Assembly (NCBI GenBank): GCA_910584875.1
Contig: CAJUDA010000001.1
Coordinates: 156,232 to 220,231, forward strand
Length of the DNA: 64,000 bases
From: an uncultured Eubacterium sp.
Lineage (GTDB): Bacteria > Bacillota > Clostridia > Lachnospirales > Lachnospiraceae
Direction of reading: 5' to 3'
Shown here: in pieces, positions 53,074-61,711 of the stretch
How positions within the stretch are numbered: the stretch's first letter is position 1
Layout of the letters: each line of letters starts with the position of its first letter
The notes under the pieces: model-generated
What the model saw: only the letters and a program-made list of their open reading frames with translations
Told to the model about the DNA's origin: nothing
Database searches by the model: none
Position numbers and translations under genes: made by a program

Positions 53074-55158
53074 ATGTCACTAAAAAGGAGAATTTTGTTT
53101 TCAATGATCGGCAGTGCGCTGATCGCTTCACTGATCTGCGGGATCGTGAGTATTTATGTATCCAGCCAGAGTTCCAGGGAATCCGCAATGGCACAGCTGA
53201 AAAACAATTGTACGATCCATCAGTGGGAAATTGATAATAAGCTGGCACAGATTGAAAATTCTGTAAATATGCTGGCAGAGAGCACACTGGCGCAGATCGG
53301 CGATTTTGAAAAATTTAAGACGGACGCTGACTATGTAGGGCAGTGCACAGAGAAGATCCGCAGTTTTGCCAGGATCGCAGGCGAAAATACGGAGGGAGTT
53401 CTCACTTATTATGTGCGCTATAATCCGGATTTCACACCGGCAACGTCCGGGATTTTTGCGTCCAAATCGAAGGAGGACGCAGATTTTGAGGATCTGACGC
53501 CGACGGATTTCAGCAGCTATGAGAAAGATGACCTGGAACATGTCGGCTGGTATTATATCCCTGTCAACAATGGCAAGCCTACCTGGATGGATCCGTACCA
53601 GAACGAAAATATTGGTGTGTATATGATCTCGTATGTCGTTCCGATCTTTATAGAAGGAGAATCTGTGGGTATCGTTGGTATGGATATCGATTTTTCTAAT
53701 ATGCAGAAGGAGATCGGTGATATTTCACTGTACACAAGCGGGTATGCTTTTCTTGCCAATGCGGCGAATGAAATTCTGGTGCATCCTGCCGAAGAGTATG
53801 GCAAAAAGATCACGGACTGCAGCGCAGAATTGTCGGATTTTATGTCGGCATCGGATTCATCGGCAGAACAGAAGGCAGTGAGCTATACATATAATGGAGA
53901 AGAGAAGGTGGCTTCTTATTCTTCACTCCGCAATGGAATGAAGCTGGTGGTGACAGTAGTAAACAGTGAATTCCGTGCAACCTCGGAATATTTATTTAAA
54001 ATGATTTTGATCGCTTTTCTGATCGCACTTGCCTTTTCTGTTGTTTCCGGTCTTTGCAGCAGTGGTGCGATCGCCAGACCCATTCGCAATCTCACAGAGA
54101 TTATCATTGATACTTCAAAACTGAACTTTAAGCCGAATCCCAAAAGCGCTAAGCTGGTGAAACTAAAAGATGAAACCGGGGATATGGCGAGGGCAGTCCG
54201 TCAGATGCGCAAGAAGCTGAGAGAGATGGTGGCTCTGATTGAAAAGGCGGGCGGTGATATGGGCGATAATGTCACAAGCCTGCATCAGAACATGTCGGAG
54301 ATCAGTGATATCTGTGGAAATAATTCAGCGACGACGGAAGAACTGGCAGCAGCGATGGAAGAGGCGGCCAGTACGGTGGAGACGGTAGCAGAAGCAGCCG
54401 GTACCGTGGAGAATAATATGAACGATATCGGTAAACTGTCCAGAGAGGGAACGGAGAAATCCATCCAGGTAAAGAGCCGTGCTGACAGCCTTAAGCAGAC
54501 AACGGCGACGGCGGCAAAGCGGACACAGGAAATTTACGAAGAGGTGAAAGAGAAGACGACAAATGCAATCAGACAGGCGCGTGCCGTGGAACAGATCAAT
54601 GAACTTACCCAGAATATCATGGATATTTCCAGTCAGACAAATCTTCTGGCGCTGAATGCTTCTATCGAGGCAGCAAGAGCAGGAGATGCGGGACATGGCT
54701 TTGCCGTGGTAGCGACTGAGATCGGCGCCCTTGCCAGTCAGACACAGCAGACGGTACAATCGATCCAGACGATCATACCAGAGGTGAACGGGGCAGTAGG
54801 AAATATGAAAGAGTGTCTGGATAATATGATGGAATTTCTGGACCGCACGGTACTAAAAGACTATAACGAATTTATGCAGGTGGGTGAGACCTATGCCCAG
54901 GATGCTTTTTCGTATGAGCAAGGCATGACCCAGATCAATGCTGCAGTAACGGCACTGGTGGATGCCATCAATAATATTACGGATTCGATCAGCGGGATCA
55001 ATCATATGGTGAGAGAATCCGCCAGCGGTGTGCAGGATATTGCCGAGAAAACCTCTGTCGTAGTGCAAAAGGTGGATTCCACCAGTAGTTTTGTCAGTGT
55101 CAGCAAAGAGAGTGCAGAAAACCTGAACCAGATTGTAGGTGAATTTAATCTGGAATAA
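53074..55158 (+). CDS. Methyl-accepting chemotaxis protein
   Basis: A 694-residue chemoreceptor: N-terminal transmembrane helix, a dCache-type periplasmic domain of about 270 residues, a second helix (ILIAFLIALAFSVVSGLCS), a HAMP-like linker (AIARPIRNLTEIIIDTSKL), and a cytoplasmic coiled coil with the signaling hairpin ISSQTNLLALNASIEAARAGDAGHGFAVVATEIGALA. It binds a small ligand outside and controls CheA. AAAGGAGG lies 8 bp before the ATG. No other che gene is nearby. Confidence 0.95.
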   Translation: MSLKRRILFSMIGSALIASLICGIVSIYVSSQSSRESAMAQLKNNCTIHQWEIDNKLAQIENSVNMLAESTLAQIGDFEKFKTDADYVGQCTEKIRSFARIAGENTEGVLTYYVRYNPDFTPATSGIFASKSKEDADFEDLTPTDFSSYEKDDLEHVGWYYIPVNNGKPTWMDPYQNENIGVYMISYVVPIFIEGESVGIVGMDIDFSNMQKEIGDISLYTSGYAFLANAANEILVHPAEEYGKKITDCSAELSDFMSASDSSAEQKAVSYTYNGEEKVASYSSLRNGMKLVVTVVNSEFRATSEYLFKMILIAFLIALAFSVVSGLCSSGAIARPIRNLTEIIIDTSKLNFKPNPKSAKLVKLKDETGDMARAVRQMRKKLREMVALIEKAGGDMGDNVTSLHQNMSEISDICGNNSATTEELAAAMEEAASTVETVAEAAGTVENNMNDIGKLSREGTEKSIQVKSRADSLKQTTATAAKRTQEIYEEVKEKTTNAIRQARAVEQINELTQNIMDISSQTNLLALNASIEAARAGDAGHGFAVVATEIGALASQTQQTVQSIQTIIPEVNGAVGNMKECLDNMMEFLDRTVLKDYNEFMQVGETYAQDAFSYEQGMTQINAAVTALVDAINNITDSISGINHMVRESASGVQDIAEKTSVVVQKVDSTSSFVSVSKESAENLNQIVGEFNLE

Positions 55159-55172
55159 GGGAGTGGATACTT

Positions 55173-55853
55173 ATGAGGATTGCAATATGTGATGACTGCA
55201 GGGAAGACCGGGGCAGGATCAACGATATTTTGCGGAGCTGTCTGAAACCCGGACAGGTGGAAATCGTGGAGTATGAAAATGGATGCACGTTGCTGGAGCA
55301 TGCAAATAGATATGATGTGATCATTCTGGATATTGAGATGCCGGATATGGATGGCATTGAGGTAAAGGAACGGCTGCAGTGGAAGTTAAAAAGTATTATT
55401 ATATTTGTGACTTCCCATGAACAGAGAATAAAAGAGACCCATGGATTAAATGTATATGGGTTTGTGGAGAAGGCTGCCCTGGAGAAGCAGCTGTCTTATA
55501 TGATCAAAAAACTGATACAGGCATGGACGCCGCATATCATGTTAGCCTCGGATATCGACAGCAGGGATGTAGAATATCTGAATGCAGAAAATATTTATAC
55601 GATGTGCTATATGATCCATGGAGAGTCAAAACTGATCCGCGCCAGTCTGGGCGAGCTGGAGGGTAGACTGAAAGAATGTGGTTTTTTTCTGATCCACAGA
55701 AGCTGTCTTGTCAATATGAGATACATAGAGAAAGTAAAACATGACGTAGTTGTGATGCGATCCTGTGAACTGACTATATCTGTGCGGAGGAGGAAGCTTT
55801 TTCAGGAAGCGTACGAACAGTTCTGCAGAAGAAACGCGAGGTTTGGCAAATGA
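55173..55853 (+). CDS. LytTR response regulator (AgrA-like)
   Basis: A 226-residue regulator: receiver domain with ICDDCRED, phospho-acceptor Asp53 in IILDIEMPDMDG and FVTSHEQRIKE, Lys in FVEKA; and a C-terminal LytTR DNA-binding domain (ENIYTMCYMIHGESKLIRASLGELEGRL...FFLIHRSCLVNMRYIEKVKHD). It lies 14 bp after the chemoreceptor and overlaps the sensor gene by 4 bp. Direct repeats just downstream of the sensor are the likely target. Confidence 0.94.
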   Translation: MRIAICDDCREDRGRINDILRSCLKPGQVEIVEYENGCTLLEHANRYDVIILDIEMPDMDGIEVKERLQWKLKSIIIFVTSHEQRIKETHGLNVYGFVEKAALEKQLSYMIKKLIQAWTPHIMLASDIDSRDVEYLNAENIYTMCYMIHGESKLIRASLGELEGRLKECGFFLIHRSCLVNMRYIEKVKHDVVVMRSCELTISVRRRKLFQEAYEQFCRRNARFGK

Positions 55854-57142
55854 CAGAAGAGATTTTTAAATGGCTGACATGGGGAATTCTGGAGTCAGGG
55901 AAATATCTGGTGATTACCTATGGGATTCTGGGATTTGAATTTACCAGGAATAGAAAGAGATGGGCGATCCCCCTCCTGTATCTGGTGCTGGTAGGCTGGA
56001 TACTCGTTTATTGTCTGGGCGATGAGCTGAATTTTAAGACATTGTTTGGTCTGGTACTTATTTTGTCGCTCTTTAACGGCAGTGTTCTGAAAAGGATCCA
56101 GTGTTTTGTGTTGGAATACTTTTTGATCACGGCACTGGATCTTGCCAGCAGTGCGATGTGGGGGGCCGTGTCTGGTGCAGCGAATACGTTGTATTCAAAC
56201 AGAGTGACCGAAACATTTTCTCTGATTATGATTATTGTCTTTTGTCTGATTCTCCGGGATAAACGAAAGGCGGTCTGTCAGGGAATCTGCCAGATACGGG
56301 CAGGGTATTTTATCCTGATCCTGGTCCTGTTGGTCGTGACGGTCACACTGGTATCCTTTGCCTATGGGATCGTAACAGAGGGAAGTATACTTCTGGAGGA
56401 AAGTATACACTCCATCCGCCGGATGTTTTTTCTGATGACTGCCCTTATATCGGTGGGGATCTTTCTTCTCTCTTTCTGGCTTTTTTATTACATTTATATG
56501 CGGGGACAGCTGGAGGAGAGAAACCGGCTCAGTCTGCTCTGCCTGGAGTATCAGAAAAAGTTTTATACTGCGTTAGTACAAAAAGACGAGGGGATGCACC
56601 GGTTCCGCCATGATATGAGTAAGCATCTGGGTGTGATTGAGGCGATGTGCAGACAGAATGAATATGATAAGGTACAGAAATACATAGAAGAACTGCAGGA
56701 TCATTTCGCTGATCTGCGGATGCGGTATACGGGAAATGTTATTGTAGATTATTTTTTGAATGAGGCAGTGGCGGAACTGCAACAGAAGGGCAGAGTCTGC
56801 TCCTGTGATGTGATCGGGGCGTTTCCGGATCGCATGAAATTATCCGACGGGGAGCTGAGTGTCGTATTTGGGAATGCGATCGAGAATGCCAAAGAGGAGA
56901 TTCTGCAGTGCGGGGGAGATCTGAAACTGGAGATCGTGATCGAACATTATAAGGATAAGCTTTATGTAAGGATAAGTAATACCTGCCGTGCAGACAGGGA
57001 ACAGATAATGAAGACGAATAAACAGGATCCAGAGCTTCATGGATATGGGGTGGGAAATATGGAACAGATTGTTCGGAAGTATAAGGGAGACATCCAGTGG
57101 AGCTTCCGGGACCAGATGTTTGAACTGAATATAGAGTTATAA
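55850..57142 (+). CDS. GHKL sensor histidine kinase (AgrC-like)
   Basis: A 430-residue kinase: five to seven transmembrane helices in the first 210 residues, a dimerisation helix with the phospho-acceptor in HRFRHDMSKHLGVIEAM, a conserved ELSVVFGNAIENAKEEIL N-box and a closing GYGVGNMEQIVRKY G-box. This is the AgrC/ComD layout that detects peptides outside. No AgrB processing protease or AgrD-type propeptide is next to it; the nearest small gene is the 20-residue peptide downstream. Confidence 0.94.
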   Translation: MTEEIFKWLTWGILESGKYLVITYGILGFEFTRNRKRWAIPLLYLVLVGWILVYCLGDELNFKTLFGLVLILSLFNGSVLKRIQCFVLEYFLITALDLASSAMWGAVSGAANTLYSNRVTETFSLIMIIVFCLILRDKRKAVCQGICQIRAGYFILILVLLVVTVTLVSFAYGIVTEGSILLEESIHSIRRMFFLMTALISVGIFLLSFWLFYYIYMRGQLEERNRLSLLCLEYQKKFYTALVQKDEGMHRFRHDMSKHLGVIEAMCRQNEYDKVQKYIEELQDHFADLRMRYTGNVIVDYFLNEAVAELQQKGRVCSCDVIGAFPDRMKLSDGELSVVFGNAIENAKEEILQCGGDLKLEIVIEHYKDKLYVRISNTCRADREQIMKTNKQDPELHGYGVGNMEQIVRKYKGDIQWSFRDQMFELNIEL

Positions 57143-57209
57143 CGTTCACAACAAAAAATCAACGCTCACAACACATTACTTGCTCATCACAATAGCCCCG
57201 TGTTATGAT
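57141..57209 (+). promoter_or_regulatory. LytTR-type direct repeats and promoter of the peptide locus
   Basis: AACGTTCACA (57141-57150) and AACGCTCACA (57161-57170) are direct repeats with a 20 bp period, close to the 21 bp period of AgrA boxes. A promoter follows: TTGCTC (57180-57185), 18 bp, TATGAT (57204-57209). The repeats end 9 bp before the -35 box, the position of an activator site. Confidence 0.75.
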
Positions 57210-57240
57210 TTTATTATCATACAGAAAGGGGGATATTGCG

Positions 57241-57303
57241 ATGAGCTTTTTTGAAACAGGTAGCTGGTGGGAGTACTTAAAAAAGATTTTTGGTTGGAAG
57301 TAG
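57241..57303 (+). CDS. 20-residue Trp-rich leaderless peptide
   Basis: A 21-codon gene missed by length cutoffs: it starts ATG AGC TTT at 57241 and ends TAG at 57303. The product opens MSFFET and ends GSWWEYLKKIFGWK: three Trp, three Phe, net charge near +1, plausibly amphipathic. AAAGGGGG lies 8 bp upstream, a strong site, and the promoter has LytTR repeats. There is no signal peptide, double-Gly leader or Cys, so it is not an AgrD. It resembles leaderless bacteriocins, phenol-soluble modulins or linear inducing peptides. Function is inferred only. Confidence 0.7.
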   Translation: MSFFETGSWWEYLKKIFGWK

Positions 57304-57335
57304 GTGTTGTTATGTGTTGAAGGGACAGTGAGAGT

Positions 57336-58361
57336 ATGAATATAAGTTTAATCCGGGAAGCGTATAAAGAAGTGGATTATCTGAGGGAGAAAGTGATTGG
57401 AAATGAGGGAAATCTTGATTTTACAAATCTCCCATTATTAGAGAGGGACGAGATTGTACAAGATCCGCTGAAACTGATGGCGCCATGTTATCTGTCGCTT
57501 TTGTACCGGGGAGAACTGGTGAAGAATAACACATCCGGCTCAACGGGGAAATGCATGGAGGTATACTGGAGGAAGCAGGATTACATAAAGTCCATGTATT
57601 CCCTCTGGTTTTACCGTAACTACTTTTATGGGATCCATACCTGGGATAAGATGTGTCAGTTTTATACGATATCACGGGTAGGAACCGGGGAGGAGATGGA
57701 ACGCTGTACAAAGACGGGACTGGAGTTTAGTATAAACGACCTGTCTGAAGAACGGCTGTTGGACATTTATCATAAAATGGAAATATTTCAGCCGGTATGG
57801 CTTCTGCTGCAGCCCTGCATCGCCGAATTATTGTGTTATGTTAAAGTCAAATACCAGCTGTCTGATCTCGTATCCCTGAGATATATCGAGATGACCGGGG
57901 AAGAACTAACAGAAGAATTAAAGGAACATATCCATAACTGCTTTAACTGTCCGGTTGCCAGTCAATATGGGGCAAATGAGGTCAATTCAATCGCCTATGA
58001 GTGTCCGCAGGGACATCTGCACTGTATGGAGGATAACGTGTATGTCGAGATACTGGATGATCAGGGAATCCCGGTACCAGACGGAGTATCTGGTAATATC
58101 TATGTGACAACGTGTCACAACCATGCGATGCCATTTATCCGTTACGGGATCGGGGACAGGGGATCCATCGAAGAAAATACCTGTTCCTGCGGTCACCATG
58201 GACGAATACTGAAATTAAAATCAGGAAGAGGGGATGACTGGGCCTGGATGGAGAACAGACGAAAAATAAATCCGTATGTATTTATCCGGGCGGTTGAGGC
58301 AGTGAATGTTGTTTGTGGGAAATTGTATTCAGAGGGAAATGGAAAGAAAAAGTTTTTTTAG
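57336..58361 (+). CDS. PaaK-like adenylate-forming enzyme, shortened copy
   Basis: A 341-residue relative of phenylacetate-CoA ligase/CapK. The ATP loop NTSGSTGK is at 65-72, the nucleotide-adenine segment QYGANEVNSIAYE near 217, and FIRYGIGDRGS near 279, so the N-terminal adenylation domain is intact. Compared with the downstream copy at 62718 it lacks about 60 residues near the C-terminus: after FIRAVEAVN it jumps to NGKKKFF. The catalytic Lys of the C-terminal subdomain may be lost. It lies 32 bp after the peptide gene and has a weak ribosome site. Confidence 0.8.
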   Translation: MNISLIREAYKEVDYLREKVIGNEGNLDFTNLPLLERDEIVQDPLKLMAPCYLSLLYRGELVKNNTSGSTGKCMEVYWRKQDYIKSMYSLWFYRNYFYGIHTWDKMCQFYTISRVGTGEEMERCTKTGLEFSINDLSEERLLDIYHKMEIFQPVWLLLQPCIAELLCYVKVKYQLSDLVSLRYIEMTGEELTEELKEHIHNCFNCPVASQYGANEVNSIAYECPQGHLHCMEDNVYVEILDDQGIPVPDGVSGNIYVTTCHNHAMPFIRYGIGDRGSIEENTCSCGHHGRILKLKSGRGDDWAWMENRRKINPYVFIRAVEAVNVVCGKLYSEGNGKKKFF

Positions 58362-58377
58362 TGGGGGATAGGTAATC

Positions 58378-60450
58378 ATGATCAGACAAAGGATTGTAAC
58401 ATTTTTAACTGTACTTAGTTTTGGTTTATATTATATAGCACCAGGTAGTATGGTGACTGTAAGGGCAGAGCAGAACATTTTGGAAAAACAGTACATTGTC
58501 GGTATGGAATCCGCAGACCAGCGAGAAGAACTGGAGGAAGAAAGGGAGGAGCAGACCGGGACGGAAGAGATCAACGCTAACGGGGAGGATAACTTAAAAG
58601 AAAATAACATGGTCCCGCTGGCACTCACTGAAGAAGAGGCAGAAGAGCTGGCGGAGGATCCGGGTGTGGCGTTTGTGGAAGAGGATGTATGCGTCAGGGC
58701 GAGTACCGGGGAGACAGAACGGGGAACAGAAAGCACCGGATGGCATAAAAAGGAAGTAAGGAAAATAAAGAAGAACCGGGCAGCGGAGGAATGGAACATC
58801 CGCATGATCCATGGAGATCAGAGGAAGCAGGAGAAGAAGAAAGAGAAAAGGAAAAGCAAAGAAAAAAGAAAGATCCGTATTGCTGTGCTGGACTCGGGAG
58901 TGGACCATGCCAACGACATCCATCTGGCAGAGACGGTCTCACTTGTTCCAGGTGAAGAGGGGATGAGCCCGCTTTTTATGGATGGGACGGGGCACGGGAA
59001 TAGTGTAGCCGGGCTGATCGCCGCCGAAGAGAACGGGGAGGGAATCACGGGAGTGGCACCGGGCTCAGAAATCTATTCATACCGTGTGCTGGATGACGAC
59101 AACTGTGCGCCGGTGAGCCGGGTAGTGGAAGCCATCTATATGGCGATTGACAGGAAGGTTGACATCATCAACATGAGCTTCGGCATGGATACGTATTCGG
59201 AAGCGCTGGCGCAGGCGGTGAAAGACGCCAGTGATGCCGGGATTCTGGTGATCGCGGCGGCGGGCAACACAGGGGAGAAGGGAGTCCAGTATCCGGCAGC
59301 GCTGGAGGATGTGATGGCGGTCGGCTCCGTCGATAAGAATGGCGACGTGGCGGACAGCAGTTCTGTTGGGGAGGAAGTCGAGATCGTGGCACCGGGAGAG
59401 CTTGTGAGGAGCACCGGGGTGCTGGGAGAAGAGATTGTCTCTTCCGGAACCAGCCTTGCTGCCCCGCAGGTGGCGGGCGTGGCGGTGCTGATCTGGGAGA
59501 AGGACCCGGATATGCCGGCGGACTTCGTGCGAGCCCTCTTAAATGAGAGTGCAAATGGTTATGGGGACCAGGAACAGTACGGTAATGGTCTTGTGGATGC
59601 CCGGTATGCACTGGAGCATTATGAGGAATTTAAGAAGAAGTATAAGAAAAATAAGGAAACTAAGCTGGAGGAAAACAAAGAGAAGGTGCTCAGCTTTGAG
59701 GATACGGGGTGTGTAGAGGGGAGTTGGGCGACGGATGATCATGGAGATCTGATTCCATCCAGAAGGATCAATATGCAGAAAGGGGCAAGATTCAACGATT
59801 CGCAGAATTATAAAGTGACAGAGAATCCGGATAAATTTATTTTCCGTGGAATGCTGGATAATCCGTGGTGGCATGGATATCATAAGCAAAACTATGTAGC
59901 CTCTTATATTTATATCACACAGGCAGCTAACCAGATGGGATATGGGGGAACGGTTAATGCTCCGTCAGGTCTGTCCCCAAGGGCAAAAGCTGGAATTGAT
60001 GCCGGTATCTCTTATCTCCAGAAAAGCTGGAAGAAGGAACTGGCTTCTGGCACAGTTAATGCAAAAGCAAAACGGGATTTTGTGTGGGGGATGGCAACCC
60101 ATACTCTGGCGGATACGTTTGCCCACAGTGCTTATGTCTGGAATAAAACAGATAAAATGTGGATCCATCTGGTTCATAAAAAAGAAAACGCATATCGAAA
60201 AGATAAGAAATATGCAGTTGCTGATGAGCCAACAAAATATCCAGAGCGCTGGAACGATGCCAGAAATGCCGTTGAGGAATCCATACGCCGTTATGAAAAG
60301 ACCGGGCATCCGGCGGGGACATACAATGAGTTCCGCTATGTTAAAAATTCGGATTCATACCGACTTGGTAAAATTTATGACTTTGTCAAGGATGTAGCTG
60401 GTGTCAGTGCAGCATCCGGTTATAAAGGTTCCAGTTGTTCTACGAAATAA
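58378..60450 (+). CDS. Secreted subtilisin fused to a zinc-phospholipase-C-like domain
   Basis: A 690-residue exported protein: signal peptide at 1-30, an I9-like propeptide (EKQYIVGMES...VAFVEEDV), a Lys/Glu-rich spacer, then an S8 domain with Asp172 (LDSGVD), His206 (GTGHGNSVAG), Asn297 (AAAGN) and Ser359 (SGTSLAAP). The C-terminal about 220 residues contain THTLADTFAHSAYVWNK, giving His575-xxx-Asp579-xxx-His583, the metal motif of the zinc phospholipase C/DUF6765-like fold. GC content is higher in the protease part than in the tail. It follows the PaaK-like gene by 16 bp. Confidence 0.85.
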   Translation: MIRQRIVTFLTVLSFGLYYIAPGSMVTVRAEQNILEKQYIVGMESADQREELEEEREEQTGTEEINANGEDNLKENNMVPLALTEEEAEELAEDPGVAFVEEDVCVRASTGETERGTESTGWHKKEVRKIKKNRAAEEWNIRMIHGDQRKQEKKKEKRKSKEKRKIRIAVLDSGVDHANDIHLAETVSLVPGEEGMSPLFMDGTGHGNSVAGLIAAEENGEGITGVAPGSEIYSYRVLDDDNCAPVSRVVEAIYMAIDRKVDIINMSFGMDTYSEALAQAVKDASDAGILVIAAAGNTGEKGVQYPAALEDVMAVGSVDKNGDVADSSSVGEEVEIVAPGELVRSTGVLGEEIVSSGTSLAAPQVAGVAVLIWEKDPDMPADFVRALLNESANGYGDQEQYGNGLVDARYALEHYEEFKKKYKKNKETKLEENKEKVLSFEDTGCVEGSWATDDHGDLIPSRRINMQKGARFNDSQNYKVTENPDKFIFRGMLDNPWWHGYHKQNYVASYIYITQAANQMGYGGTVNAPSGLSPRAKAGIDAGISYLQKSWKKELASGTVNAKAKRDFVWGMATHTLADTFAHSAYVWNKTDKMWIHLVHKKENAYRKDKKYAVADEPTKYPERWNDARNAVEESIRRYEKTGHPAGTYNEFRYVKNSDSYRLGKIYDFVKDVAGVSAASGYKGSSCSTK

Positions 60451-60465
60451 AGAGAGGGGGAGAAG

Positions 60466-61272
60466 ATGAAAAAAATTATAAAACGAAGTATTGCAGTTAT
60501 TATGTGCCTGCCATCCCTGCTGCTTTGCTGCTGTGGAGAACAGCAGCAGGGAAAATCAGAAGATCACCGGTCTGTCAGAGAGGTGACACAGGAACCGATC
60601 ATAAAAGGGACATGGAAAGAAGGGATTACTTATCAGTATAATGAAGAAACGGCAAGTTTAACTGTATCAGGAAAAATAATTGATGGTGTTAACATCTATT
60701 ATTGGCAAAAGGATGAAACTCCATGGGGAAGGTGGCGGGAAGACGCAAAGGAACTTATATTGGAAGAGGGGGTGGAGTGTGTAACAGGAGGTGCGTTTAG
60801 GGAATTTAGAAATTTGGAAAAGATTGTATTCCCAGATACATTGAAAAAAATAGGATCTTATGCTTTTTATGACAGTATAAGAAAGATTAAAAATTTGGTA
60901 TTGCCTGATTCCATTGAGGAAATAGGAGATTGTGCTCTTGCTCTGGATCATACATCTGGTATAGGATTTGAAAAAATCCGGCTTCCCAAAAAACTGCGAA
61001 GTATTGGGGATCTTGCTTTTACTTCCCAGGCTATGACCAGTATCACAATACCGGAAAATGTGGAATCAATGGAAGACTATATTTTTGAGGATTGCGTTCT
61101 ATTAGAAAAAGTAATCATTAAATCCAAAAAATTAAAATCGGTAGACGGTGGAGTTTTTCTGCATACAAATGAAGATTTAAAGGTATATGTGCCAAAGGGA
61201 TTAGAAGAGAAGTATCGGAGAAAACTGGGAGGCATAGATGATGAGCAAGTATATCCGATGAAAGATAAGTGA
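60466..61272 (+). CDS. LRR_5 (BspA-type) lipoprotein
   Basis: A 268-residue exported protein. The signal region ends SLLLCCCGEQQ with several Cys residues suitable for lipidation. The mature part has BspA-like leucine-rich repeats, such as LEKIVFPDTLKKIGSYAFYD and LRSIGDLAFTSQAMTSITIPENV. Such proteins bind host or bacterial surfaces. AGAGGGGG precedes the ATG. AT-rich, 15 bp after the protease gene. Confidence 0.85.
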   Translation: MKKIIKRSIAVIMCLPSLLLCCCGEQQQGKSEDHRSVREVTQEPIIKGTWKEGITYQYNEETASLTVSGKIIDGVNIYYWQKDETPWGRWREDAKELILEEGVECVTGGAFREFRNLEKIVFPDTLKKIGSYAFYDSIRKIKNLVLPDSIEEIGDCALALDHTSGIGFEKIRLPKKLRSIGDLAFTSQAMTSITIPENVESMEDYIFEDCVLLEKVIIKSKKLKSVDGGVFLHTNEDLKVYVPKGLEEKYRRKLGGIDDEQVYPMKDK

Positions 61273-61315
61273 TGGCGAAATCTAATAGTATTAAATTGTA
61301 ATAACGGAGATTATT

Positions 61316-61669
61316 ATGGGAAATGTGATTGGTATCATGCTTTATGTTTTGCTGCTTGCAGGATTCTTTATTTCGATTATATGGATGATTTTTACCAAAA
61401 GAGGGATTCGGAAAGCAGGTATATTAAAATTTTTATGTACAACGATAATCTGGAATGGTGTACTATTTGGCATTTATATTTTAAGCTGAAAATTGAGTTC
61501 ACATCCTGCTGTATTTTATGTGTCTCCATCCGAATGGTTAGGTATTGTATGTAATAGAATACTTTCTTTATATGATATTATGTTGATGTATGTTTTTCCA
61601 ATCTATACAGGATTGATTCTGATTTATACTGGATACTATTTCATCAGGAGAAAAAGAGGGATTAGATAG
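61316..61669 (+). pseudogene. Small membrane protein gene interrupted by in-frame TGA
   Basis: Reading from ATG 61316 (AACGGAG upstream) gives 57 codons with two hydrophobic segments, MLYVLLLAGFFISIIWMIF and TTIIWNGVLFGIYILS, then TGA at 61487-61489. The same frame continues without stop for 59 more codons (KLSSHPAVFYVSP... with a third hydrophobic stretch MYVFPIYTGLILIYTGYYF) to TAG at 61669. A single TGG to TGA change would explain it. Alternatives are a real 57-residue protein plus a leftover, or a sequencing error. Confidence 0.65.
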
Positions 61670-61702
61670 AAGAGGGAGATAGAAAAGGGAGATAGAAGAG
61701 GG
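61664..61702 (+). repeat. 13 bp purine-rich tandem repeat before a ribosome site
   Basis: Three units of AGATAGAAGAGGG (the middle one with AAAAGGG), at 61664, 61677 and 61690, immediately followed by AGGCTGAAT and the next ATG. Each unit resembles a ribosome binding site. Confidence 0.85.
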
Positions 61703-61711
61703 AGGCTGAAT

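Noticed and set aside
57241..57303. AgrD autoinducer propeptide
   Set aside because: No Cys or Ser-based thiolactone core context, no acidic tail, no AgrB gene; kept as a different type of peptide.
61316..61669. Selenocysteine codon at the internal TGA
   Set aside because: No SECIS-like hairpin seen after the TGA and no selenoprotein-like motif; nonsense mutation is simpler.
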